60,000 nt of DNA, taken from Symsagittifera roscoffensis. Its lineage: Eukaryota > Xenacoelomorpha > Acoela > Convolutidae. The notes under the pieces were generated by a model, which worked only from the letters and a program-made list of their open reading frames with translations, was not told where the DNA came from and did not search any database. Both the position numbers and the translations under genes were made by a program. How positions within the stretch are numbered: the first letter of the stretch is position 1; each line of letters starts with the position of its first letter. Location: assembly GCF_963678635.1 (NCBI RefSeq), contig NC_087064.1, positions 53,030,684 through 53,090,683 of the forward strand, read 5' to 3'. Shown here piece after piece: positions 10,740-20,963 of this stretch.

Positions 10740-13700
10740 ATGAGGCGGAGTAGGGTACCGGTGCTCGAAAAAAGGTCAAGTGGATCAAACACGAAATATA
10801 ATTCATCGCTGCGCAGAACGACATCAACAGGCCCAAAGATAACAAAGAAGAACTTTTCAGTTAACATGGTCAGTACGAGGAGTGGCACCGAGAGCAAGAC
10901 ACGAGAAGATGTGGGGGAAAAACAGGTGGAGCCCACAATCGAAATCGACCTAGAGACACCAGACCAGAGCGTAGATGAAGTGGAGAAGAGGACAACGGAA
11001 TCCACACCGATGCCCCACGTGGAAGACCAAAGTCCAAAAACCGTGGAGTTTTCACGAATAGACGCATTGGAAGACACAACAGGCAATACCCGAGAGACTG
11101 TGAAAAACGACTCTCAAGTGAAAAAGACATCCTTCACAGACAAGTTTGCAATAATGGTCGGACTCAAATTGAAAGAAAACGTGACTGAAGAACCAAAAAC
11201 AGAAAGAGCACGAACATTTGGTACAGTGAGCACGAAAGCGACAGAAGCCGGCCAGAATGAGGAACAAGCTAAAGCAGAGGCTACGGCCGAAGAGAAACCG
11301 ACGGCTGACCATGAAGAGACTACCATTGAGCTGGGCGACTTGTTGGCGAAATTAAATCAGATAGACAAAAGACTTAAGAACAGTGAAGAAGACAGAGAGG
11401 TGATAAAAAAGGAGATAAGATACAACAAGCACGAGTATCTAGACAGTTATTTTAACCTAGCTAAGGCAACAGAGGAGAGACTCAAGGAAATGTCAGATAA
11501 GGTAGAAGCCACCAATGAAGAACGAGAAAAGAACATCAAAACAGACATGCAACAGTTGAAGAACCGATATGATGATGTCAACAGCCAATTAGGGAGCCTG
11601 GAAAGGAGAATGGACACAATGAGCAAGAGTCAAGCCGAGAGTTCGTGTGCAATACAGGCGAAGTTGGATGCAATCTTGAGAGGTTCTACTCCACAAGAAA
11701 GACCGGCAGCGGATCGTACGCAAGGCACCAGAGTTGACTTTGTAGAACCACAAAGGAACAAACGGCAATCGACACCGTTGCCCTTAACCAGGGATGCGAT
11801 AAGCATAGCACCAACAGCTGCGAAAACAATAATGAAGAATGGAACGTCGAATACAACGACTGGTCCGGGAGATGCAACAGCTAACAGCAACACAGGACCA
11901 GATGCTATGACATGGGCCAGCACTTGGGAGATGATGAACAGGACTCTAGAGGCCTTCGCCACGAGGAACACTGACTCGAGCGACAGGAGAGAGGGAAAAA
12001 CAAGAAAGACATTCAAGAAGCCAAAAGAATTCAAGGACGACTCCGATGGATGCATTGACACTTGGGTGGAAGTGATGAGATTACATCTAGAACAAGATAA
12101 CTTGAGTGACGAAAGACAAGCATGTACAGCCATACTGAGCAATTTGGAAGGAACGGCTTTAAAATGCGTGGTCGCAAAGAAGGAGGAAGAACGCGACACC
12201 GCGGACAAGATCTTCGAGATATTGCTGAATCGATTCGGGTCAGGCATGAAGGGTCACCAAGCGATGATGCGATTTGAAAAGAGAAGGCAGAGGGACGACG
12301 AGTCAATAGATCGGTTCCTAGATGACCTCGAGAGCTTGAGAAGGAGGAGTGACCCAGAGGAGTCGACAAATAGACGGAACTTTAGCATTGCCTCGAAGTT
12401 CATCGATGGGGTGAAAAGTGATGACTTAAGGACAATGTTAGCAACATACTACACATTGTCGAAGGACAGCGCACCCACCCCAAAAGAAATGAGACAGAAA
12501 TCAAGAGAATACATGCTGATGAAACCTAAGAAGTACTCATATTCCGAAAACAGGAACACGCAAGGGGGAAGCCAACCCCAGAGGTCATCATGGTACAAAC
12601 CTAGAGATGATATGGACAAGCGCAGATCATGCGCGAACTGCGGGTCAGCGGATCATCATGTGGCTGACTGCACAACGTACAAACAAGGCATGAAGAGCCT
12701 AGGTTATGCACCGGATGAAGAGGATATGAGCCAGATGGAGGAACACGAGTACTATAATGGCTTAATCATCAAGATAGGCGCCAGATGCTTCTTCTGTAAC
12801 CAGGAGGGGCACTTCAGAATGGATTGTCCCTTGTTCTGGGAAGCGTTCAAGGACCAGAATCACCCCAAACATAAGTTGGCATTAGCGGCGGTGCAGAATC
12901 AGCGGAACAGGCAAAACGAGTTTGAATCTAGGAACTTGGGGGCACCAAACACCGAATTGCCGACGAAGACAGTGAAAGCTGTTACACATGTTAGCGGTGC
13001 GTTAGAGTCCGCGGCCGGAAGCTCTCTAGAGATAAATTATGAGAAAGCGGCGACGGAGGCAATTGCCAAAGTGAAACAAGATCTGGCTGCGAAAGAAAAA
13101 GAGCAACGACTAAAGTTGGAGACCGAAAGACAGAATTTTAACGAAGCATTAACCGGATCGAACTCAATACCAGAGGCTAGAACGGGCTCAATGAAGACCG
13201 GGAATTGTAACACCGTGAAAATGGTGACAGGTAAACCTTTTGGAATATCGAAAATCGGAGCAAGAATAATGTCGATAATCACAGTGGGCGGACACGAGGT
13301 AACCAGAAACTTGAGCGAGCCGAGCGACCAGACGATAATGCACATTGACGTGTATGCAGACTACTTGAGTGGAATAAGTCCACAAACGACTTCTAGAGCG
13401 CTCAGGGCACTACTCACGAGAGGGGGCAGCAAGTCGGTACGTGTTTATAACAGGCATACTGAAGCTTATGGTCCACACGAGTTGATGCTAAATATAGATG
13501 GAATCAACATCTATACCAAGACAATGATAACATGCGACGAAGACCTAATTGGACAAATCTATGTAGGGAAAGAAGAATTGAAAGTAAGATCGATTGGACA
13601 CTGTGCTATGCTTGAAGAAGATGCACTGCACATCGGGACGGAAGCAGACGTGACAGGGCACGTGCTAGACATAAATGGCAAAAAGACTCAGTTACGTGGA

Positions 13701-16700
13701 TTACTTGACACGGGAGCAGTCTTGAGCGTCATACCAATCGAAACATGGGAAAAGATGGGCTTTGACAAAGGTGACTTGATAGACTCGAGAATACGGCTGT
13801 CAGCTGCAAACAAAGGGGCCCTTCGGGTGTTGGGCAGGACGCCGATAATAGCCCTCAATTTGGGGGAACGTAACCTGTGGATGAGCTTCATCGTGGTAGA
13901 AAACCTAGATGAATCTGACCAATTCATTTTGGGCAGAGACTTCATCAGGAATTTCGACGTAACGATAGATCTAAATAATGCAATGTTCAGGATACGGAAC
14001 CCGGATAGGAGGTACGCAATCAAACCGGTAAATTCAATAATGGCAAATGAGAACAAAGCACCGGTATTCTTGAGTAGGAGAGTGAGGTTAAAAGCTAATG
14101 AAGCGGCAATCGTAAGCTTGAGGATGAAAAATTATAATGAACTAAGTGACAACAAGCAAGTGTGTATAGTTCCAAATCCTAATAGTCAAAGCGCTGCTGT
14201 TTTAGGAAGATCATTTTCGATAACGAAGAGCGGCCTCTGCGTCAGTGTCTTGTTGAATACCCTTGATATACCGATCACGATACAGAGAGGGAGGAAGCTG
14301 GGATATGCTTTACCGGTTAAAACTCGATATGAAACAATTGAAAACTCAAAACAAAATGAAGTTGTTGATTGTCCCAACCACAGGGACAAAATTTGTATCT
14401 TGAGACGATTGCAGAGAATAAAAGATTCTTCAGGTCTTATCAAATCACTTAAGTCAGAAACGGACGATGGGCTTTCGAGCTGTTCGAACTTTCCAGAGCG
14501 ACCCACACCAGATGAAATGCAAACTGATAAACCGGTTCTGCCGGAGATTGAACATTTAAGGGGCAAACTGAAAGATGAACAGCTCGAAGCTATCAAGGAC
14601 GTACTAGAGCGGAACGAGGAGGTTTTTTCAAGGCATAAGGCGGATATCGGGTGTTGTAATTTTGTTGAACATGAAATAGAACTTGAGGAAGACGCGGTAC
14701 CACACAGGGAGGGGGCGAGGCGCATGACCCCACACAAATCGGACGCGTGTAGAAAAGAAATCGAAACGTTACTAGAGTATGACATGATAGAACCATCCAA
14801 GTCACCGTGGGCGTGTGGAGTAGTGATGGCCAAAAAGAAAGGCGACCAGTTAAGGTTTTGTTGTGACTTTCGATACCTGAACTCCGTCACGGTGAAGGAT
14901 GCCTATCCCATACCTAGAATTGATGAGAGCCTCTCGAAGTTAGGTGATGCGAAATTTTTTACGACTCTTGATTTAGGCTCGGCCTTTTGGCAGGTACCAT
15001 TAAGGAAGCAAGACAGGGACAAGACAGGGTTCGCCTGCGAGTTGGGTCTGTTTCAATGGAAACGGATGCCGTTTGGACTCTGCAATGCAACAGCCACGTT
15101 TCAGCGGCTGATGGCACACGCGTTGATAGGCGTGACGAAGAAGTACGGCAACCTGGTAATGTGCTACGTGGACGGCGTGGTAATAGCAACGCCAACACTA
15201 GAAGACCACATCGAGAGGCTTGACGAGGTGTTCGCGTGCATGAAAAGATCGGGGCTGAAGTGTAAACCATCAAAGTGCGAGATACTCAAGGACTCGATTA
15301 AATACTTGGGCAGGATGGTAGATAAACACGGTATCAGACCTGATCCAGACGCCGTGGAAGCAGTCCTAACCTGGAAATCACCGAAGACGGAGCACCAGCT
15401 GATGAGCTTCCTGGGTTTCGCCAACTATTATAGAGAATTCATCAAGGGCTATGCGGACAAGGTATACCCGATGCAACAATTAATGAGACATAAAGGCAAG
15501 AAGTTCACGTGGAACAACGCGGCAGAAGAGTCATTCCAGAGAATAAAGAAAGAGCTGTGTGAGGCACCAGTACTGGGTATGCCGACTGAGAAGGGGATGT
15601 ACGTGCTAGACACGGATGCGTCAGTAGTCGCTATTTCTGGGATTCTCCATCAAGAACAAGAATGGAATGGGAAGACAGTCTTGAGACCAATAGCATACGG
15701 GAGCAAGGTCCTAAGTGACACAGAAATGAAGTACGGAGCACCGAAAGCAGAGATGTTCGCGGTGGTCACCTTTGTCGAAAAATACAGAGCATACTTAGGC
15801 AGTGAGCCCTTCAAGCTGCGAGTCGACAACCGAGCACTAAGCTGGCTGAAAACGTACTCAATGGACCAGAGCTATATTGGGAGGTGGATAGTTCGCTTGG
15901 ATGGATACAACATGATAATTGAGCACAGAACACGAGATAAACATCAAAATGCTGACAGCTTGAGCAAGAAGACGGAGTTCTACGAGAGGCAAGAACAAAG
16001 AGAGGCGGACAGACCTGAGATCAAAGACGGCTTCTCCTTTATGGACAAAGAAACGTACGACAGTCTTCCACTCACGAGATGGCTGGACAAATCAGGCAAA
16101 CCGATTGAAGATCATCCCGAATTGCCGAAAGAGCCTCTTGAAAAGACCATCTTGAAGAAAAGCAGAGGGATTCCGATAGGAATAATGCTCAAGTCCAAGA
16201 TCGTGAGGGAAACACTCAAGGCAAAAGGTTATGATCTCATCCAGGTAGAGGAGGGAACGGTCCGAATAGATGAAGACTTAATGAGGTTGCTTGAGAAACT
16301 ATCAGATGACAAGCCCGTGATCCAAGGGAAAGGTCAGGAGGCACCGGAACTAACCATACTTCGGAGAGAAGAAACAGTGAACAATACTGACGTCTCAAAA
16401 GGAAGCATCACTGATAGCAAGGAAGTTGTGCGATCACTAGTTGAAAAAATCCCCGAAAAAATTCTGGAGCAGACAAAAGTCAGGGATAAGAAAGTAACAT
16501 TCAGAGAAGAAGTTGAACACCTGGGACTAGATCAAGAGTCCGGGGAGTGGTCCAGATTCATGGAAGAAGACGAAACCGGAGAAGGGAAATTGTCCGGGGA
16601 GCGTGAAGAATGGGATGAAGACTCGGATGAGAGCAGCGAAGACCAAGACAGTCTATGCATGATACTGGCGGAAGAGAAGATAAGACAGCACGACAGGGAA

Positions 16701-17315
16701 TTACAGACGGATCCATCTTCAGGGACGTACAATCTGGAAATACAAGAGGTACGAGGTGGTGAAGAGCTCGAGAAAATAGCAGTTTCAAGAAAACCACTAA
16801 GGGAACTATCGTGCAACTCAAACGTCAGAACGAATCTGGTACCAGAAGACGACATGAAAATCGTGAAAAGGATGATATGTGTGAAACTGAGCGATGACAT
16901 CCACAACCCTGGTGAGATGAATGGACAGATCATGGCGCTAAAGGAGCACGTTAAGGCGAGATACAGGCTGTCTGACCTAATAAGGGCCCAGAAGAATGAC
17001 AAAATGACAAGTAACCTCTCCAAATGGATCCATTCGGGAGTCAAGGAAAAGGGGGAACTTGAGGAAGACAGCTACAAGATCTTGAGCCAGTTCTACAAAG
17101 AAAAGAGAGACTTACTTTATCACACAGCTGAAGGGGTGGTAGAGTGCAAGAGAAGAGATGAGGAAAAAATATTACACAAGCACAACCTCATCATACTACC
17201 ACAATTGTACCAAACGGAGGTGCTTTTCAGATCACACGACCAGATGGGCCACCAGGGGATAGATAAAGTACAACAAAGGATACTTCACAGGTTTGACTGG
17301 CCGGGAATGAGATAG
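10740..17315 (+). CDS. Gag-Pol polyprotein of element B, stopped at 17313-17315
   Basis: One ORF of 2,191 codons. Visible parts in order: a charged N-terminus with a coiled-coil-like stretch (about 215-300); a gag core (about 435-560); two CCHC zinc knuckles (631-644 and 683-696, both C-x2-C-x4-H-x4-C); an aspartic protease with LDTGA (D990); RT (about 1,300-1,560) with the first catalytic Asp in TTLDLGSAF; RNase H (D in DTDAS about 1626); a long acidic linker; and the start of the integrase zinc domain. The RT box, normally Y-x-D-D, reads YVDG (1476-1479), lacking a catalytic aspartate. The ORF ends at a TAG inside a 6-bp filler at the duplication junction, so integrase is missing from this frame until the second copy. 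The start ATG at 10740 is the first in the open frame; ATG 10866 is an alternative. Confidence 0.9.
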   Translation: MRRSRVPVLEKRSSGSNTKYNSSLRRTTSTGPKITKKNFSVNMVSTRSGTESKTREDVGEKQVEPTIEIDLETPDQSVDEVEKRTTESTPMPHVEDQSPKTVEFSRIDALEDTTGNTRETVKNDSQVKKTSFTDKFAIMVGLKLKENVTEEPKTERARTFGTVSTKATEAGQNEEQAKAEATAEEKPTADHEETTIELGDLLAKLNQIDKRLKNSEEDREVIKKEIRYNKHEYLDSYFNLAKATEERLKEMSDKVEATNEEREKNIKTDMQQLKNRYDDVNSQLGSLERRMDTMSKSQAESSCAIQAKLDAILRGSTPQERPAADRTQGTRVDFVEPQRNKRQSTPLPLTRDAISIAPTAAKTIMKNGTSNTTTGPGDATANSNTGPDAMTWASTWEMMNRTLEAFATRNTDSSDRREGKTRKTFKKPKEFKDDSDGCIDTWVEVMRLHLEQDNLSDERQACTAILSNLEGTALKCVVAKKEEERDTADKIFEILLNRFGSGMKGHQAMMRFEKRRQRDDESIDRFLDDLESLRRRSDPEESTNRRNFSIASKFIDGVKSDDLRTMLATYYTLSKDSAPTPKEMRQKSREYMLMKPKKYSYSENRNTQGGSQPQRSSWYKPRDDMDKRRSCANCGSADHHVADCTTYKQGMKSLGYAPDEEDMSQMEEHEYYNGLIIKIGARCFFCNQEGHFRMDCPLFWEAFKDQNHPKHKLALAAVQNQRNRQNEFESRNLGAPNTELPTKTVKAVTHVSGALESAAGSSLEINYEKAATEAIAKVKQDLAAKEKEQRLKLETERQNFNEALTGSNSIPEARTGSMKTGNCNTVKMVTGKPFGISKIGARIMSIITVGGHEVTRNLSEPSDQTIMHIDVYADYLSGISPQTTSRALRALLTRGGSKSVRVYNRHTEAYGPHELMLNIDGINIYTKTMITCDEDLIGQIYVGKEELKVRSIGHCAMLEEDALHIGTEADVTGHVLDINGKKTQLRGLLDTGAVLSVIPIETWEKMGFDKGDLIDSRIRLSAANKGALRVLGRTPIIALNLGERNLWMSFIVVENLDESDQFILGRDFIRNFDVTIDLNNAMFRIRNPDRRYAIKPVNSIMANENKAPVFLSRRVRLKANEAAIVSLRMKNYNELSDNKQVCIVPNPNSQSAAVLGRSFSITKSGLCVSVLLNTLDIPITIQRGRKLGYALPVKTRYETIENSKQNEVVDCPNHRDKICILRRLQRIKDSSGLIKSLKSETDDGLSSCSNFPERPTPDEMQTDKPVLPEIEHLRGKLKDEQLEAIKDVLERNEEVFSRHKADIGCCNFVEHEIELEEDAVPHREGARRMTPHKSDACRKEIETLLEYDMIEPSKSPWACGVVMAKKKGDQLRFCCDFRYLNSVTVKDAYPIPRIDESLSKLGDAKFFTTLDLGSAFWQVPLRKQDRDKTGFACELGLFQWKRMPFGLCNATATFQRLMAHALIGVTKKYGNLVMCYVDGVVIATPTLEDHIERLDEVFACMKRSGLKCKPSKCEILKDSIKYLGRMVDKHGIRPDPDAVEAVLTWKSPKTEHQLMSFLGFANYYREFIKGYADKVYPMQQLMRHKGKKFTWNNAAEESFQRIKKELCEAPVLGMPTEKGMYVLDTDASVVAISGILHQEQEWNGKTVLRPIAYGSKVLSDTEMKYGAPKAEMFAVVTFVEKYRAYLGSEPFKLRVDNRALSWLKTYSMDQSYIGRWIVRLDGYNMIIEHRTRDKHQNADSLSKKTEFYERQEQREADRPEIKDGFSFMDKETYDSLPLTRWLDKSGKPIEDHPELPKEPLEKTILKKSRGIPIGIMLKSKIVRETLKAKGYDLIQVEEGTVRIDEDLMRLLEKLSDDKPVIQGKGQEAPELTILRREETVNNTDVSKGSITDSKEVVRSLVEKIPEKILEQTKVRDKKVTFREEVEHLGLDQESGEWSRFMEEDETGEGKLSGEREEWDEDSDESSEDQDSLCMILAEEKIRQHDRELQTDPSSGTYNLEIQEVRGGEELEKIAVSRKPLRELSCNSNVRTNLVPEDDMKIVKRMICVKLSDDIHNPGEMNGQIMALKEHVKARYRLSDLIRAQKNDKMTSNLSKWIHSGVKEKGELEEDSYKILSQFYKEKRDLLYHTAEGVVECKRRDEEKILHKHNLIILPQLYQTEVLFRSHDQMGHQGIDKVQQRILHRFDWPGMR
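14883..17312 (+). repeat. Pol tandem duplication, first copy (2,430 bp)
   Basis: It is matched base for base by 17319-19748 except for one difference seen (A at 17143, C at 19579). The unit runs from inside RT to the integrase zinc domain. Offset between copies is 2,436, a multiple of three. Confidence 0.95.
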
Positions 17316-17343
17316 GCATCCGTCACGGTGAAGGATGCCTATC
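17311..17343 (+). other. Duplication junction with templated filler and hairpin
   Basis: The six bases TAGGCA (17313-17318) belong to neither copy. With their neighbours they make GATAGGCATCC (17311-17321), the exact reverse complement of GGATGCCTATC (17333-17343), leaving an 11-base loop. The filler therefore looks copied from the nearby strand during end joining. Its first three bases are the TAG that ends the first pol frame. Confidence 0.85.
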
Positions 17344-20300
17344 CCATACCTAGAATTGATGAGAGCCTCTCGAAGTTAGGTGATGCGAAATTTTTTACGA
17401 CTCTTGATTTAGGCTCGGCCTTTTGGCAGGTACCATTAAGGAAGCAAGACAGGGACAAGACAGGGTTCGCCTGCGAGTTGGGTCTGTTTCAATGGAAACG
17501 GATGCCGTTTGGACTCTGCAATGCAACAGCCACGTTTCAGCGGCTGATGGCACACGCGTTGATAGGCGTGACGAAGAAGTACGGCAACCTGGTAATGTGC
17601 TACGTGGACGGCGTGGTAATAGCAACGCCAACACTAGAAGACCACATCGAGAGGCTTGACGAGGTGTTCGCGTGCATGAAAAGATCGGGGCTGAAGTGTA
17701 AACCATCAAAGTGCGAGATACTCAAGGACTCGATTAAATACTTGGGCAGGATGGTAGATAAACACGGTATCAGACCTGATCCAGACGCCGTGGAAGCAGT
17801 CCTAACCTGGAAATCACCGAAGACGGAGCACCAGCTGATGAGCTTCCTGGGTTTCGCCAACTATTATAGAGAATTCATCAAGGGCTATGCGGACAAGGTA
17901 TACCCGATGCAACAATTAATGAGACATAAAGGCAAGAAGTTCACGTGGAACAACGCGGCAGAAGAGTCATTCCAGAGAATAAAGAAAGAGCTGTGTGAGG
18001 CACCAGTACTGGGTATGCCGACTGAGAAGGGGATGTACGTGCTAGACACGGATGCGTCAGTAGTCGCTATTTCTGGGATTCTCCATCAAGAACAAGAATG
18101 GAATGGGAAGACAGTCTTGAGACCAATAGCATACGGGAGCAAGGTCCTAAGTGACACAGAAATGAAGTACGGAGCACCGAAAGCAGAGATGTTCGCGGTG
18201 GTCACCTTTGTCGAAAAATACAGAGCATACTTAGGCAGTGAGCCCTTCAAGCTGCGAGTCGACAACCGAGCACTAAGCTGGCTGAAAACGTACTCAATGG
18301 ACCAGAGCTATATTGGGAGGTGGATAGTTCGCTTGGATGGATACAACATGATAATTGAGCACAGAACACGAGATAAACATCAAAATGCTGACAGCTTGAG
18401 CAAGAAGACGGAGTTCTACGAGAGGCAAGAACAAAGAGAGGCGGACAGACCTGAGATCAAAGACGGCTTCTCCTTTATGGACAAAGAAACGTACGACAGT
18501 CTTCCACTCACGAGATGGCTGGACAAATCAGGCAAACCGATTGAAGATCATCCCGAATTGCCGAAAGAGCCTCTTGAAAAGACCATCTTGAAGAAAAGCA
18601 GAGGGATTCCGATAGGAATAATGCTCAAGTCCAAGATCGTGAGGGAAACACTCAAGGCAAAAGGTTATGATCTCATCCAGGTAGAGGAGGGAACGGTCCG
18701 AATAGATGAAGACTTAATGAGGTTGCTTGAGAAACTATCAGATGACAAGCCCGTGATCCAAGGGAAAGGTCAGGAGGCACCGGAACTAACCATACTTCGG
18801 AGAGAAGAAACAGTGAACAATACTGACGTCTCAAAAGGAAGCATCACTGATAGCAAGGAAGTTGTGCGATCACTAGTTGAAAAAATCCCCGAAAAAATTC
18901 TGGAGCAGACAAAAGTCAGGGATAAGAAAGTAACATTCAGAGAAGAAGTTGAACACCTGGGACTAGATCAAGAGTCCGGGGAGTGGTCCAGATTCATGGA
19001 AGAAGACGAAACCGGAGAAGGGAAATTGTCCGGGGAGCGTGAAGAATGGGATGAAGACTCGGATGAGAGCAGCGAAGACCAAGACAGTCTATGCATGATA
19101 CTGGCGGAAGAGAAGATAAGACAGCACGACAGGGAATTACAGACGGATCCATCTTCAGGGACGTACAATCTGGAAATACAAGAGGTACGAGGTGGTGAAG
19201 AGCTCGAGAAAATAGCAGTTTCAAGAAAACCACTAAGGGAACTATCGTGCAACTCAAACGTCAGAACGAATCTGGTACCAGAAGACGACATGAAAATCGT
19301 GAAAAGGATGATATGTGTGAAACTGAGCGATGACATCCACAACCCTGGTGAGATGAATGGACAGATCATGGCGCTAAAGGAGCACGTTAAGGCGAGATAC
19401 AGGCTGTCTGACCTAATAAGGGCCCAGAAGAATGACAAAATGACAAGTAACCTCTCCAAATGGATCCATTCGGGAGTCAAGGAAAAGGGGGAACTTGAGG
19501 AAGACAGCTACAAGATCTTGAGCCAGTTCTACAAAGAAAAGAGAGACTTACTTTATCACACAGCTGAAGGGGTGGTAGCGTGCAAGAGAAGAGATGAGGA
19601 AAAAATATTACACAAGCACAACCTCATCATACTACCACAATTGTACCAAACGGAGGTGCTTTTCAGATCACACGACCAGATGGGCCACCAGGGGATAGAT
19701 AAAGTACAACAAAGGATACTTCACAGGTTTGACTGGCCGGGAATGAGAAAAGCTTGCGAGAGATGGGTGAATGCCTGCCTAGCATGCCTTCAAGTAAAAG
19801 ACCCAAGGAAGATGAAGTTTCCCCTCAAGTCTGTCGAGAGTTCGGAATTCAATGAGGTGGTGCAAATAGACCATCAGAAAATCTGCATGACGGAGTCGGG
19901 TTATAACCAAATACTAGTTATAATAGATCACTTCACCAAGTTGGCGGAAGCGGTTCCGTGCCAGACAGCCTCAGCAGAGGAGACATGTGATCACCTGATA
20001 ACGCATTGGATATCGCGGTACGGTTGTCCAATGACTTTCCAGTCGGACAACGGCAAGGCTTTTGTGGGGGACTTGACAAAAGAATTGATGAAGAGATCAC
20101 ACATTGCTCAAGCACACTCGACGACCTATCATCCACAGACCAATGGGTTGGTAGAGAGACAGAACAGGACACTGGTCAACATGCTCAGGGTGTACTGCTC
20201 GAGATACATGACGGACTGGGACAAATACCTGCCACAGGTAGTAGGAGCCTATAATAGTACTCAGCACTCAACGACGGGCATCAGTCCTTTCATGATGTTG

Positions 20301-20963
20301 ACAGGCAGGGAAAGGGCAATGCCTATAACATTCTTCTACCCGGAGTACGAGGGGAAGAGGACGTCACCTCAAGCATACGTGAAGGAAGCGATCAAAAGAC
20401 AACAAGAGCTAAACGAGCTATGTCGGAGAAACACGGCGCAAGCGCAAATGAGGCAACGCAAGAAATATGACGAAAAGATACTAAGAGCAAAGCCATACGA
20501 AGTGGGCCAATACGTGTGGGTCTTCCAAAATGTCATACCGCCCAAGGGAACAAAGAAACTACTCAAGAAATGGAGAGGACCGTTCATGATTACGGAAGTA
20601 CATCAACAAGGACGGTTCTATCGCTTGAGTACAGGGCGAGCAGCACATTACGAAAATCTGAAGCCTCACGTCCCGTCCCCGGAGGACTGGTGCCTACCAA
20701 AAGACATGGAAGGTCTTGAGTACCTGGTGGTGGAACCAGCGTGCGAAGTGAATGAGAAAGGCACTAGAGAGAAAAATGATGGTAATGAGAACTTGAGTTT
20801 GGACGACAACGAAAAGATAGAAGTGGAGTCGGATGCAGGTTCATTTGTAGAAGAAGACTGGAACGACCCAGAGCAAAACGAGGTACCGAAGTGGATGGAG
20901 CCGGATCGACCAACCCCACCGGAAACCAGGACTGGCAATCGTAAACGAACAGGTATGAGGTAA
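17316..20963 (+). CDS. Second part of Pol: repeated RT-RNase H, then integrase
   Basis: It is in the same frame as the upstream ORF and separated from it only by the TAG. It has no ATG at its start; the first codons are duplicated pol sequence. It repeats RT (YVDG again), RNase H and the acidic linker, then continues with unique integrase sequence: an H..H..C..C zinc domain (from about 19671) and the D,D-35-E core with Asp codons at 19869 and 20046 and Glu at 20154 (NGLVERQN). The C-terminal part has a basic WRGPF-type block near 20574. It is expressed only if translation passes or restarts after the stop, so this copy is probably inactive. The frame ends at TAA 20961-20963, where ORF2 overlaps by five bases. 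Confidence 0.85.
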   Translation, partial: ASVTVKDAYPIPRIDESLSKLGDAKFFTTLDLGSAFWQVPLRKQDRDKTGFACELGLFQWKRMPFGLCNATATFQRLMAHALIGVTKKYGNLVMCYVDGVVIATPTLEDHIERLDEVFACMKRSGLKCKPSKCEILKDSIKYLGRMVDKHGIRPDPDAVEAVLTWKSPKTEHQLMSFLGFANYYREFIKGYADKVYPMQQLMRHKGKKFTWNNAAEESFQRIKKELCEAPVLGMPTEKGMYVLDTDASVVAISGILHQEQEWNGKTVLRPIAYGSKVLSDTEMKYGAPKAEMFAVVTFVEKYRAYLGSEPFKLRVDNRALSWLKTYSMDQSYIGRWIVRLDGYNMIIEHRTRDKHQNADSLSKKTEFYERQEQREADRPEIKDGFSFMDKETYDSLPLTRWLDKSGKPIEDHPELPKEPLEKTILKKSRGIPIGIMLKSKIVRETLKAKGYDLIQVEEGTVRIDEDLMRLLEKLSDDKPVIQGKGQEAPELTILRREETVNNTDVSKGSITDSKEVVRSLVEKIPEKILEQTKVRDKKVTFREEVEHLGLDQESGEWSRFMEEDETGEGKLSGEREEWDEDSDESSEDQDSLCMILAEEKIRQHDRELQTDPSSGTYNLEIQEVRGGEELEKIAVSRKPLRELSCNSNVRTNLVPEDDMKIVKRMICVKLSDDIHNPGEMNGQIMALKEHVKARYRLSDLIRAQKNDKMTSNLSKWIHSGVKEKGELEEDSYKILSQFYKEKRDLLYHTAEGVVACKRRDEEKILHKHNLIILPQLYQTEVLFRSHDQMGHQGIDKVQQRILHRFDWPGMRKACERWVNACLACLQVKDPRKMKFPLKSVESSEFNEVVQIDHQKICMTESGYNQILVIIDHFTKLAEAVPCQTASAEETCDHLITHWISRYGCPMTFQSDNGKAFVGDLTKELMKRSHIAQAHSTTYHPQTNGLVERQNRTLVNMLRVYCSRYMTDWDKYLPQVVGAYNSTQHSTTGISPFMMLTGRERAMPITFFYPEYEGKRTSPQAYVKEAIKRQQELNELCRRNTAQAQMRQRKKYDEKILRAKPYEVGQYVWVFQNVIPPKGTKKLLKKWRGPFMITEVHQQGRFYRLSTGRAAHYENLKPHVPSPEDWCLPKDMEGLEYLVVEPACEVNEKGTREKNDGNENLSLDDNEKIEVESDAGSFVEEDWNDPEQNEVPKWMEPDRPTPPETRTGNRKRTGMR
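17319..19748 (+). repeat. Pol tandem duplication, second copy
   Basis: Copy of 14883-17312 with one substitution seen. The unique sequence after 19748 is the integrase body. Confidence 0.95.
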
